A stretch of DNA of 64,000 nucleotides from Rikenellaceae bacterium (GTDB lineage Bacteria > Bacteroidota > Bacteroidia > Bacteroidales > Rikenellaceae): contig SUZC01000008.1 in NCBI GenBank assembly GCA_015060165.1, positions 1 to 64,000 on the forward strand. Direction: 5' to 3'. Shown in pieces: positions 52,516 to 61,442 of the stretch. Under the pieces are notes generated by a model. The model saw only the letters and a list, made by a program, of their open reading frames with translations, was not told the origin of the DNA and did not search any database. Position 1 is the first letter of the stretch. Every line of letters starts with the position of its first letter. The translations under genes and the position numbers were made by a program.

Positions 52516-54639
52516 CTACTTCAAGCCCATCGACTCTACCAATGCCTTCGCTTCAGGCTTATGACCTCGGAACTCAACATAAAGTTCCATTGGGTGACGC
52601 TGACCACCCTGCTCCAACAAATGGCGGAACGCCTCGGCAGTCTTCGCGTCGAAAATACCATTCTGCTTAAAGAGCGAGAAGGCATCTGCTGCCAACACCT
52701 CTGCCCACTTATAACCATAATATCCAGCAGCGTAACCACCAGAGAAGATGTGAGTAAACGAAGGACACATAGCTGTTCCTGCAACAAGAGGAGTTACCTG
52801 CACCGACTTCATAGCCTCAACCTCAAATGGCTCTATATCACCCGCATAAGGTTGTTTCAAAGTGTGCCAAGCCATATCCGACATACCAAATGAGAGCTGG
52901 CGAACATTGCTGTATGCCGCTAAATAGTTCTTCGCAGCAGTAATCTTCTTTACAAGGTCGGCAGGGATAGGCTCACCTGTTTTATAATGTACGGCCCACA
53001 AATCGAGGTACTCTTTCTCTGTTGCCCAATTCTCCATAATCTGCGATGGGAGCTCCACAAAATCGCGATATACACTTGTACCATTCATTGACTCGTACTC
53101 ACCCTTTGCCAACATTCCATGCAAAGCGTGACCAAACTCGTGAAGGAAGGTATTGAACTCATCGAAAGTCAAGAGCGAAGGAGTTGTTTCGGTTGGCTTT
53201 GTGAAGTTCATCACAAGCGAAACCAAAGGACGAGTCTCAACACCCTCTACGACCTTTGTTCCTCTAAACTCGGTCATCCACGCACCAGAACGTTTTGACT
53301 CACGTGGGAAGAAATCGAGATACAGTACAGCCAGAAGTTCATGCTTGCCATCAATCTCCTTATCGTAGACCTCGTAAGCGGTTACATCGGGGTGATAAAC
53401 CTGAATATCTTTATTAGGCACAAACGAAAGGCCATAAAGTTTCTCGGCCACCATAAATACGCCCTTGATAACATTATCGAGTTTCAAATATGGCTTAACC
53501 TGCTCATCGTTCAAAGCATACTTCTCGTTCTTATACTTCTCTGTATAATATGCCCAATCCCAAGGCATTACATCACCCTTGAATCCTATCGATTTTGCAT
53601 ACTCGTTAATGGTTGCATAATCTTTCTTGGCATACTCAACAGTAGCATCTCGCAATTCTGCCAAAAAGTCGTTTACGGTCTTTGAATTCTCGGCCATACG
53701 TTCCTCCAACACATAGTCAGCATAGGTCTCATATCCGAGCAAGTTAGCAATCTTAAGGCGTAATGCAGTAATCTTACGAATAATCTCCGAGTTATCGAAC
53801 TCACCGCCCAATGCACGAGTATTATATGCACGATACAACTTTTCTTTAATATCTCGTTGTGAAGAGTAAGTAACGAATGGCACATAACTTGGAGCCTTCA
53901 ACGTAACAGTCCAACCCTTCTCGCCGCGAGCCTTAGCATCAGCAGCCATCGACTCCTTCACAAAGTCAGGCAACTCAGCTACCTGCGAAGCCTTTGTGAT
54001 GTTGATTGCAAAAGCATTGGTCGCCGACAAAGAGTTCTGACCGAAAAGCAAAGTTGCCTCCGAGAGTTCGGAAGTATACTTACGATAAAGCTCTTTATCC
54101 TCATCTGAAAGGGCTGCACCCGAACGAGCAAAACTCTTATACGTATCCTCCAAAAGCTTGATATCCACATCCGAAAGACCGCGGCGTGAACCCTCATAAA
54201 CAGCTTTCACGCGCTCAAAAAGCTGAGGGTTGAGTGCGATATCATTGCTTAGCTCAGTCATCTTGGGTTGGATACGCAATGCAATAGCATCCATCTCGTC
54301 CGAAGTATCGGCCTCACGCAAATTATAGAAGATGCCGGCAATACGACCGAGCAACTCGCCCTGGCGCTCCATGGCAACGATTGTATTCTTAAATGTAGGC
54401 TTTGCGGGATTATTCACAATAGCCTCAATCTCGGCACGCGACACAGCGATTGCAGTCTCAAAAGCAGGCTCATAATGCGAGATTTTAATCTGGTCGAACG
54501 GAGGTGTGGCATATGGAGTATCCCACTCCGCCAACAAAGGATTCGACTTATCAATTTCGGGAAGTACAGGCACAGGCATCTGATCGCCACAACCTGCCAA
54601 TAATGCACTTAGTGTCATCATCAAAAATAATTTTTTCAT
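52516..54639 (-). CDS. M3-family zinc metallopeptidase lipoprotein (Dcp/OpdA-like), 707 aa
   Basis: The protein starts with a lipoprotein signal (LSALLAGC, Cys17). The zinc motif HEFGH lies in the FLHEFGHALHG stretch (about residue 495), with the downstream Glu expected in the M3 family. M3 peptidases such as Dcp and oligopeptidase A clip dipeptides or short oligopeptides; the lipoprotein signal places this one in the periplasm, where it would process imported peptides. It lies 54 nt downstream of a paralogous M3 gene, suggesting an old tandem duplication. Confidence 0.93.
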   Translation of the reverse strand: MKKLFLMMTLSALLAGCGDQMPVPVLPEIDKSNPLLAEWDTPYATPPFDQIKISHYEPAFETAIAVSRAEIEAIVNNPAKPTFKNTIVAMERQGELLGRIAGIFYNLREADTSDEMDAIALRIQPKMTELSNDIALNPQLFERVKAVYEGSRRGLSDVDIKLLEDTYKSFARSGAALSDEDKELYRKYTSELSEATLLFGQNSLSATNAFAINITKASQVAELPDFVKESMAADAKARGEKGWTVTLKAPSYVPFVTYSSQRDIKEKLYRAYNTRALGGEFDNSEIIRKITALRLKIANLLGYETYADYVLEERMAENSKTVNDFLAELRDATVEYAKKDYATINEYAKSIGFKGDVMPWDWAYYTEKYKNEKYALNDEQVKPYLKLDNVIKGVFMVAEKLYGLSFVPNKDIQVYHPDVTAYEVYDKEIDGKHELLAVLYLDFFPRESKRSGAWMTEFRGTKVVEGVETRPLVSLVMNFTKPTETTPSLLTFDEFNTFLHEFGHALHGMLAKGEYESMNGTSVYRDFVELPSQIMENWATEKEYLDLWAVHYKTGEPIPADLVKKITAAKNYLAAYSNVRQLSFGMSDMAWHTLKQPYAGDIEPFEVEAMKSVQVTPLVAGTAMCPSFTHIFSGGYAAGYYGYKWAEVLAADAFSLFKQNGIFDAKTAEAFRHLLEQGGQRHPMELYVEFRGHKPEAKALVESMGLK

Positions 54640-54693
54640 CTTTTTTCTTATTTAGTTCTTATATTATTTCGTTTGGATTCAATCATCACCTTA

Positions 54694-57039
54694 TTAGTTA
54701 CGCTTCTCGATTTCGCGTAATTCGCCAGACTCTGTTACTGAAGAGTGATTTTCCATCTGCTCATTTTCAGCAGCAGCCAAAGAGTCTGCCTGAGCAATAG
54801 AATCAGCTCTCAATTTTGCCTCTGCTCTCTCACGACGTGATCGCTCGGCACGCTGGCGAGCCATTTCACGAGTATTAACACTAATCACCCCCTGCATAGG
54901 CTGTGGCTCGATCTGTGCCACACTCTGTTCATCGACCAAACCTCTCGCCACTAACATCGCCAACTTATTGGGATCAGCACCTCGGAACGCACGATACATG
55001 TCCATTCCTTTTCGTGTTCCTCCTTTTGAAAGGATTTCCTTGCGGAAACGGGCAGCCACCTCGCTGTTGAATAGATCCCCGCTCTCAACAAACGCTTGGT
55101 ATGCATCTTTATCCAGCACCTCGGCCCAGGTGTAGAAGTAGTATCCCGATGAGTAACCGCCATTGAAAATATGGCTGAAATATGTATAGTGATAACGTGG
55201 CTCTATCTGCGGTATAAGTCCTCGTTTTTCAACAAGAGCCTTACGTTCAAAATCGACCACATCAATTTTATCCCCACTCTGCAATGAGTGAATATCCAAA
55301 TCCGACAAAGCAGCAGCGACCAACTCGGTCACTGCAAAACCTTCGTTGAACTTTGCAGCTTTACCAATCTTTACAATAATATCGTCCGGTATAACATCAC
55401 TCGTACGATAATGCACAGCGTATTGACGTAGCATCTCGGGCGAGAAGGCCCAATTCTCCATAATTTGTGAAGGCAACTCTACAAAATCACCCTCTACATT
55501 TGCCAATCCGCGATACTTCACATCGGCGAATAGGTTGTGCAAAGCGTGACCAAACTCGTGGAACAATGTTTTAGTCTCATCAATCGACAACAGAGCAGGA
55601 ACGCTACCCGTAGGGCGTGTAAAATTGCAGACGATACTTACCACCGGACAAACGCGTTTGCCATCTTTATAACTCTGGTCTACATATGTACCACACCACG
55701 CACCACCACTCTTTCCTGGCCTTGGATGGAAATCGAAATAGAGCACACCAAGCGCCTTATCGTCGCTATCTAACACTTCATAAGCTTCACACTCGGGATG
55801 ATACGAAGGAGCTTTAAGCGGACGGAAAGTGATATTATATAGGCGATTGGCCAAAAAGAAAATTCCACTTTTCACATTATCAAGCGACAAATATTGGCGA
55901 ACGGTCTCCTCTTCAAGATTATACTCCGACTTACGCAATTTTTCGGCATAATACCACCAATCCCATGCTTCAAATTTTGCATCCTTACCCTCCTCGCGAG
56001 CGAAGAGAACTTCCATACGAGACAGCTCCTCCTTGGCTTTTGCCAATGCCGGAGTCCATACTCCTTCAAGCAATTCATACACAGCAGCTGCAGAACCTGC
56101 CATCTCGTCCGAAGTCACATACTCTGCATAATTATCGAAACCCAGAAGCACCGCCTTCTGATAACGCAAACTGGCCATATCGGCAACAATCTGCCTATTG
56201 TCAAACTCATTAGCATTGCTACCTCGTGATATATATGCCTTAAAAATCTTTTCTCTTACCGAACGATTCTTTGCATAGGTAAGAAGTGGAATTCGACTTG
56301 GCTCGTGCAATGAAAACATATACCCCTCCTTACCTTTCGATTTTGCCAACTCCTGGGCGGCATCACGCACTCCTCCTGGCACGCCTACCAACTCTTCGCG
56401 CGTTGCCTCCAGAACATAGGCATTTGTTTCAGCCAAAAGATTTTGACCAAAAGCGACTTCGAGCGATGATAATTTCTCGTTAATCTGTTTTAATTGGGTC
56501 TTTTTATCGGCAGAAAGCATAGCTCCGGAACGAACAAAGCTATTATAAATCTTCTCCGTCAAACGTTTTTGCTCGGGATCGAGACCTAGAGCATTACGAC
56601 GGTCGTATACCGATTTAACTCTGGCAAACAGTTTGTCGTTCATCAAGAAAGAATCGCTATGTGCCGCCAATCGAGGCATCATCTCGGCCGATAGGTTCTG
56701 CATCTGTTCATTGGTCTCTGCAGCCTCTAGCATACCAAACACCGTTGCCACACGCGAAAGCATTTCCCCAGAATTATCGAATGCCAAAATTGTATTTTCG
56801 AAGGTAGGCTCATCGTTCGACTCTGCGATACGCGTAATCTCCTCGTTGTGCAACGACATTCCCTGCTCGAAAGCCGGCTCAAAATGCTCAAACTCTATGC
56901 GATCAAATGGTGGCACTCCATATGGGGTACTCCACTCCGACTCAAAAAAAGGGTTATCCGTAATCTTTTTGCTATTTTTACAGGCCGACAGACTCATAAT
57001 CATTATCGCAAATGCGAATAAACGTAAAAAGCGCTTCAT
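54694..57039 (-). CDS. M3-family zinc metallopeptidase lipoprotein, 781 aa
   Basis: It resembles the 707-residue neighbour throughout (shared starts such as EWSTPYGVPPFDRIEFEHFEP). It has the zinc motif HEFGH in LFHEFGHALHN (about residue 490) and a lipoprotein signal (MSLSAC, Cys20). It differs in a C-terminal extension of about 70 residues, rich in Arg, Glu and Ala (REMARQRAERSRRERAEAK), likely a helix or coiled coil. It leads the minus-strand run M3-M3-GH43, started by a promoter that is palindromic with that of rsmE. Confidence 0.93.
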   Translation of the reverse strand: MKRFLRLFAFAIMIMSLSACKNSKKITDNPFFESEWSTPYGVPPFDRIEFEHFEPAFEQGMSLHNEEITRIAESNDEPTFENTILAFDNSGEMLSRVATVFGMLEAAETNEQMQNLSAEMMPRLAAHSDSFLMNDKLFARVKSVYDRRNALGLDPEQKRLTEKIYNSFVRSGAMLSADKKTQLKQINEKLSSLEVAFGQNLLAETNAYVLEATREELVGVPGGVRDAAQELAKSKGKEGYMFSLHEPSRIPLLTYAKNRSVREKIFKAYISRGSNANEFDNRQIVADMASLRYQKAVLLGFDNYAEYVTSDEMAGSAAAVYELLEGVWTPALAKAKEELSRMEVLFAREEGKDAKFEAWDWWYYAEKLRKSEYNLEEETVRQYLSLDNVKSGIFFLANRLYNITFRPLKAPSYHPECEAYEVLDSDDKALGVLYFDFHPRPGKSGGAWCGTYVDQSYKDGKRVCPVVSIVCNFTRPTGSVPALLSIDETKTLFHEFGHALHNLFADVKYRGLANVEGDFVELPSQIMENWAFSPEMLRQYAVHYRTSDVIPDDIIVKIGKAAKFNEGFAVTELVAAALSDLDIHSLQSGDKIDVVDFERKALVEKRGLIPQIEPRYHYTYFSHIFNGGYSSGYYFYTWAEVLDKDAYQAFVESGDLFNSEVAARFRKEILSKGGTRKGMDMYRAFRGADPNKLAMLVARGLVDEQSVAQIEPQPMQGVISVNTREMARQRAERSRRERAEAKLRADSIAQADSLAAAENEQMENHSSVTESGELREIEKRN

Positions 57040-57057
57040 TCCTTAATTTATTATTAA

Positions 57058-57096
57058 TATCTTTGCAAAGATAATATTTAACTCAACGTTATGCAA
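57058..57096. promoter_or_regulatory. Palindromic divergent promoter, M3 operon and rsmE
   Basis: TATCTTTGCAAAGATA (57058-57073) is a perfect palindrome that gives a TAnnTTTG box on each strand. For the minus strand, TTG (plus 57094-57096, inside the first rsmE codons) sits 20 nt upstream of its box, a good promoter. The plus strand has no TTG at proper distance. Confidence 0.75.
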
Positions 57097-57801
57097 CTAT
57101 TTTACGCACCTGATATTACCCCACCCCTCTACACTTTGGGGGATGAAGAGTCGAAACATTGCGTTCGAGTGCTCCGTTTGGGCGTTGGCGATACTTTGCA
57201 TGTTACCGATGGTCGTGGTAATTTACACCTTTGCAAGATAATCAATGCTCATCAGCACCACTGCACGATTGAAATCATTAGCACCCAAACCGAATACGAG
57301 AAAATGCCATATGAACTCACTATGGCGGTGGCTCCTACTAAAAACATCGAGCGCTATGAATGGTTTCTGGAGAAAGCCACCGAAGTAGGCGTAACACATT
57401 TCGTACCAATCGAATGTGAGCATAGTGAGCGTCGAATCATCAAATACGAGCGCGAGATGAGAGTAATCACATCGGCCGTAAAGCAATCGCTCAAAGCCTA
57501 CCACCCACAACTGAAGCAATTGACTCCGTTCCGCGAGCTTGTGCAAACACCCTTCGATGGACAAAAGTTCATCGCCCACTGCGCCGAAGTCGGCAAAGAG
57601 AAATCATACCTGCCGTCAATTATTAAAAAAAATGAAAAAATTTTAATTTTAATTGGCCCAGAAGGTGATTTTTCACCAGAAGAGATTAATTTTGCACTCG
57701 CAAATGGATTTGAACCAATCACGCTTGGCAATCAACGTCTGCGAACCGAAACAGCCGCACTTACGGCCACTATTATGACCGCTGTCGCAAATGCGATATA
57801 G
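57091..57801 (+). CDS. rsmE: 16S rRNA m3U1498 methyltransferase
   Basis: RsmE methylates U1498 of 16S rRNA. The 236-residue protein has a PUA-like N-terminus (SKHCVRVLRLGVGD, then HVTDGRGNLHLCKI). The SPOUT C-terminal fold has LIGPEGDFSPEEI and LGNQRLRTETAALTA as the knot motifs that bind SAM. It is followed after 94 nt by the Hyf-like complex genes. It appears to share a palindromic promoter region with the M3 operon. Confidence 0.94.
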   Translation: MQLFYAPDITPPLYTLGDEESKHCVRVLRLGVGDTLHVTDGRGNLHLCKIINAHQHHCTIEIISTQTEYEKMPYELTMAVAPTKNIERYEWFLEKATEVGVTHFVPIECEHSERRIIKYEREMRVITSAVKQSLKAYHPQLKQLTPFRELVQTPFDGQKFIAHCAEVGKEKSYLPSIIKKNEKILILIGPEGDFSPEEINFALANGFEPITLGNQRLRTETAALTATIMTAVANAI

Positions 57802-57895
57802 CAAAGGTTCAATGGGCTAGGTTTGCCATTTAGGGTTTGGCCAAAGGTTCAATCCAACGCAAGAATCGTATATGTAAAACGCAATAAATGTTTAA

Positions 57896-59884
57896 ATGTT
57901 TTATCTCTACTTTTTACTATTTCTCGTTCTAATCACCGCTGCAATCTTTGCAGCGCCACTACGCTATAAGGTGTGGGTTACCACGGCAATAGTAGCAATC
58001 ACAACCATAGCGCTTGCGGTGCCATCAATAGCCGTACTGGCGGGTACTGACAACTTCAGGATTATCGAGATGGTTGGGCCTCTCTTCGGAAGGGAATCAC
58101 TCTTGATAGATTCATTGTCGGCTCTATTTTTACTCATCATAGGAGTCGCAGGCTGTGCAACGCTTATCTATTCTAAAGGCTATCTCCAACAATATCTCGA
58201 CAAAAAGTCATCGGCTCATATCTCGATGCACTACGTTGCATTGGCCGTACTTATCGTTTCGATGATGATGGTAGTGACCTCGAGCGGTGGTTTCTCTTTC
58301 CTTTTGGCTTGGGAGTTGATGACCATCGCCTCGTTCATACTAATCTTGTTCGATGCCCAGCGTGCTGAAGTTATGCGTGCAGCATTGGCATACCTTGTGA
58401 TGATGCACATAGGATTCGTATTCCTGGTGGCAGGATTTACCACCGCATACACCTATTGTGGTTCTGCATCATTCGAAAGCCTGCCAATCTGTTTCAGCCA
58501 AGGCAAAACCATACTTCTGCTCATTCTATTCCTCATCGGATTTGGAATGAAGGCCGGACTATTCCCTATGCACGTATGGCTCCCTGAGGCACACCCCGCA
58601 GCGCCATCACACGTATCGGCCATAATGTCAGGAGTGATGATTAAGACTGGAGTTTATGGAATTATGCGTGTGGTGTGGCAAATTTCGGCATCGGCAGAGT
58701 TACACACAGCTGGCATTATTCTGCTTGCCGTCGGAATTGTCACAGGTCTTTGGGGGGTGATTTTAGCAGCAGTCCAGAACGATGTGAAACGCCTATTAGC
58801 CTATTCAAGTATCGAGAATATAGGTGTTATCTTCATTGGATTAGGTGTCTCTACATTGGCTCGCTCGTCAGGCAATGACCTGGTGGCAACGTTGGCTCTA
58901 TGTGGAGCGCTTATGCACACAATCAACCACTCTTTGTTTAAAACATTGCTTTTCTTTGGAGCAGGAAACATATACTCACAAATGCACACCACCCTGCTCG
59001 ACCGCTTTGGAGGTGTAGCCAAGAGTATGCCCGTTACGGCGATTCTATTCCTCGTTGCTGTAGTGGCGATATGTGCACTACCTCCATTGAATGGATTCGT
59101 AGGAGAGTTCCTTATTTATCTCGGAATGTTCAACAGCGTACGCGACGGAGTAGACACACTTGCATCAGCGGCCGGAATACTCTCTCTCTCGCTCATTGGT
59201 GGAATTGTGGTTTTAGCATTTACCAAATTATACAGCACCGTATTTTTAGGTTCGCCTCGCCATCATCACGTGGCTGAGGCCGAAGAGGTTGACAATTGCC
59301 GTATTGGAGCAATGGCTATTCCTGCAGCAGCCATCATCCTGATTGGAGCTCTACCTCAGTACGCTATAAAGATTATCGAAAGAACCTCATTGGAACTTTC
59401 TCAATCACGAATCAGCATATTTGATGGATATGTTAGTTCAACGCTTTGGAAAGTATCACTCACTGCTTGGTTGCTCATTATCGTTGTAGTATTGCTTTAC
59501 AAGTTAAAAAGCCGCGCACAGAACAACCGCACTATTGCACAGAGCCCAACTTGGGGTTGCGGATTCACTTCACCTAACATTCGAATGCAATATACTGGCG
59601 AATCATTCGCCGAGGGATTAGAGTCGGTAGCAACCAACCTCACTCAAAATACCGTCGAAGGTCGCCGTGTAAGCAAAAATGAGATATTCCCGTCGTCGCA
59701 CAACTACAATGTACGTCATAAGGATAAGATTGACCGTTTATTCGCCGCCTGGTGGGTAGAGTTGCTCTACATAATCAACAAGCGAATTATGACCCTGCGT
59801 ACAGGAAAAATAAATAACTACATCCTCTTCGCATTGTTGTTCTTGATGCTTATTTTTATTTTATCACTTTTAAATTGGATATAG
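57896..59884 (+). CDS. hyfB: HyfB/NuoL-like proton-channel subunit
   Basis: The 662-residue protein is an antiporter-like subunit of the complex-I/group-4-hydrogenase kind, with about 14 or more membrane segments. It has the TM5 Glu in FLLAWELMTIASF, the TM7 Lys in GFGMKAGLFPMHVWLPEAH and the TM8 Lys in SGVMIKTGVYG. These are all residues needed for proton passage. The C-terminal part (TWGCGFTSPNIRMQYTGESFAE) is typical of HyfB/HycC. It is the first gene of an operon in the order HyfB, HyfC, HyfE, HyfF, HyfG, with gaps of 3-4 nt. No HyfA or other electron-transfer subunit has appeared before it. Confidence 0.9.
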   Translation: MFYLYFLLFLVLITAAIFAAPLRYKVWVTTAIVAITTIALAVPSIAVLAGTDNFRIIEMVGPLFGRESLLIDSLSALFLLIIGVAGCATLIYSKGYLQQYLDKKSSAHISMHYVALAVLIVSMMMVVTSSGGFSFLLAWELMTIASFILILFDAQRAEVMRAALAYLVMMHIGFVFLVAGFTTAYTYCGSASFESLPICFSQGKTILLLILFLIGFGMKAGLFPMHVWLPEAHPAAPSHVSAIMSGVMIKTGVYGIMRVVWQISASAELHTAGIILLAVGIVTGLWGVILAAVQNDVKRLLAYSSIENIGVIFIGLGVSTLARSSGNDLVATLALCGALMHTINHSLFKTLLFFGAGNIYSQMHTTLLDRFGGVAKSMPVTAILFLVAVVAICALPPLNGFVGEFLIYLGMFNSVRDGVDTLASAAGILSLSLIGGIVVLAFTKLYSTVFLGSPRHHHVAEAEEVDNCRIGAMAIPAAAIILIGALPQYAIKIIERTSLELSQSRISIFDGYVSSTLWKVSLTAWLLIIVVVLLYKLKSRAQNNRTIAQSPTWGCGFTSPNIRMQYTGESFAEGLESVATNLTQNTVEGRRVSKNEIFPSSHNYNVRHKDKIDRLFAAWWVELLYIINKRIMTLRTGKINNYILFALLFLMLIFILSLLNWI

Positions 59885-59887
59885 AAT

Positions 59888-60805
59888 ATGGGAGCTATTG
59901 CACTTAATACGTTTCTGATGCTAATCGTAGCACTCTCTATTCCGGGAGTGATAAATCGAACTCGCTCTATACTTGCTGGTCGCAAAGGACCACGCTTGAC
60001 GCAGCATCTGCACAATGTAAGGTTACTACTGAAAAAAGGGTCTGTCTATTCGACCACAACGACCATACTTTTCCGCATAGCCCCTGCGGTATATTTGGGT
60101 GCCGCGATTGTTGCATTGTTGTTTATTCCGGTGGCCGACCTCTATCCCCTTATATCGTTTGATGGCGATGTAATATGTTTTGCATACACATTGGCTCTGG
60201 CGCGAGTTGCAATTATTTTGGCCGCGATGGACACTGGTAGTTCATTCGAGGGTATGGGAGCTGCTCGTGAGGCACTATATGGGGCATTGATAGAGCCAGC
60301 CTTGATGATTGGTTTTGCCACATTGGCTATGTTCTGCGGATACACCTCATTTGCCGAGATCTTCGAGCACGAGCAATCATTCAATCTCCACCATACAATC
60401 ATTATGCTGCTTACAGCATTCTTGTTTGTGATGATTACTTTCGTTGAGTCGGGCCGAGTACCCGTCGACGACCCACGCACCCACCTTGAACTTACAATGA
60501 TTCACGAGGTTATGTGCTTGGATTATTCGGGCGTTGATATGGGAATGATTCATATCGCAGGATGGTTTAAGACTGCTTGTTTCTCGATGATTGCAGCCAA
60601 CGCAGTAGCCGCTATGGGTTGCTTCCACTGGTGGTTTGCCGTACCGCTGGCTATCCTGCTCACTGGCTTATCAGTAGGAATTGTCGAGTCGACCCAAGCT
60701 CGTAACAAATTGATTCGCAACACAACATTTATTGTCACAATCTCTGCATTGGCAGCATTGATATTCTTTATCGGCTACCTATTGCAACTTAACATCAATA
60801 TATAA
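59888..60805 (+). CDS. hyfC: HyfC/NuoH-like membrane subunit
   Basis: The 305-residue protein carries the NuoH/HyfC markers: GRKGPRL near residue 35, the EGMGAAREA charged segment (about 120) and a FVESGRVPVDDPRTHLELTM stretch (about 195) with the conserved Glu and Arg/Asp residues. It forms the membrane part that links electron transfer to the antiporter-like subunits. About eight membrane segments are visible. It starts 3 nt after hyfB, so co-translation is likely. Confidence 0.9.
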   Translation: MGAIALNTFLMLIVALSIPGVINRTRSILAGRKGPRLTQHLHNVRLLLKKGSVYSTTTTILFRIAPAVYLGAAIVALLFIPVADLYPLISFDGDVICFAYTLALARVAIILAAMDTGSSFEGMGAAREALYGALIEPALMIGFATLAMFCGYTSFAEIFEHEQSFNLHHTIIMLLTAFLFVMITFVESGRVPVDDPRTHLELTMIHEVMCLDYSGVDMGMIHIAGWFKTACFSMIAANAVAAMGCFHWWFAVPLAILLTGLSVGIVESTQARNKLIRNTTFIVTISALAALIFFIGYLLQLNINI

Positions 60806-60808
60806 GAG

Positions 60809-61438
60809 ATGCTACTATCGTTGATTATACTCTATGTGATGACGCTCATCTATCTGTCGATAGCCGAGCGATTCCGCAACTATGCCTCGCTGATTGCCAT
60901 CCAAGGTTGGATTTTGCTAGGTATTGCGTTACTACGCCTACACTCATTGGATTGGATTGAGCTCTCATTCATCATCCTTGAAACATTGATTTTTAAGGCA
61001 TTGATCGTACCCGCAATCTTGAACCGAGTAATCCGTCAAACCAAAATCAACCGCATAGGTTCAACCGGCACATCGCAATTCAATTCGCTGATGCTCTCTA
61101 TCGTGGCAATGGTTGTAAGCGCTATTACCACATACTATGTGGCCGATTCGTCGATTCATATGGTCTTTTTCGGAGTAGCATTATATGCAATGCTCAGCGG
61201 ATTGATTCTTATCGTGCTGCGCTCACGCATCTTCACTCATATGGTTGGATTCTTGGTTATCGAGAACGGTGTGTTCTTATTCTCGATGGCTATTGGAGTT
61301 GAGATGCCATTACTTATCAATATGGCTATTATGCTCGATATCTTGATGTCGGTACTTATGCTTGGGTTGTTTATGACCAAGGTCGACGACCAGATTCACA
61401 CCGACGATAGCGACTCATTAACCCGCGTAAAAGATTAG
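60809..61438 (+). CDS. hyfE: HyfE-like membrane subunit
   Basis: The 209-residue protein has about six membrane segments and a short charged end (VDDQIHTDDSDSLTRVKD). Length, position between HyfC and HyfF, and the FLVIENGVFLFSMAIGVEMPLLINM segment fit HyfE, a NuoK-like subunit of group-4 complexes, which keeps an acidic residue pair in the membrane. It starts 3 nt after hyfC. Confidence 0.85.
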   Translation: MLLSLIILYVMTLIYLSIAERFRNYASLIAIQGWILLGIALLRLHSLDWIELSFIILETLIFKALIVPAILNRVIRQTKINRIGSTGTSQFNSLMLSIVAMVVSAITTYYVADSSIHMVFFGVALYAMLSGLILIVLRSRIFTHMVGFLVIENGVFLFSMAIGVEMPLLINMAIMLDILMSVLMLGLFMTKVDDQIHTDDSDSLTRVKD

Positions 61439-61442
61439 TAAT

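Noticed and set aside
51633..52670. 345-codon plus-strand open frame
   Set aside because: It is antisense to the GH43-like gene; its composition is that of a shadow frame.
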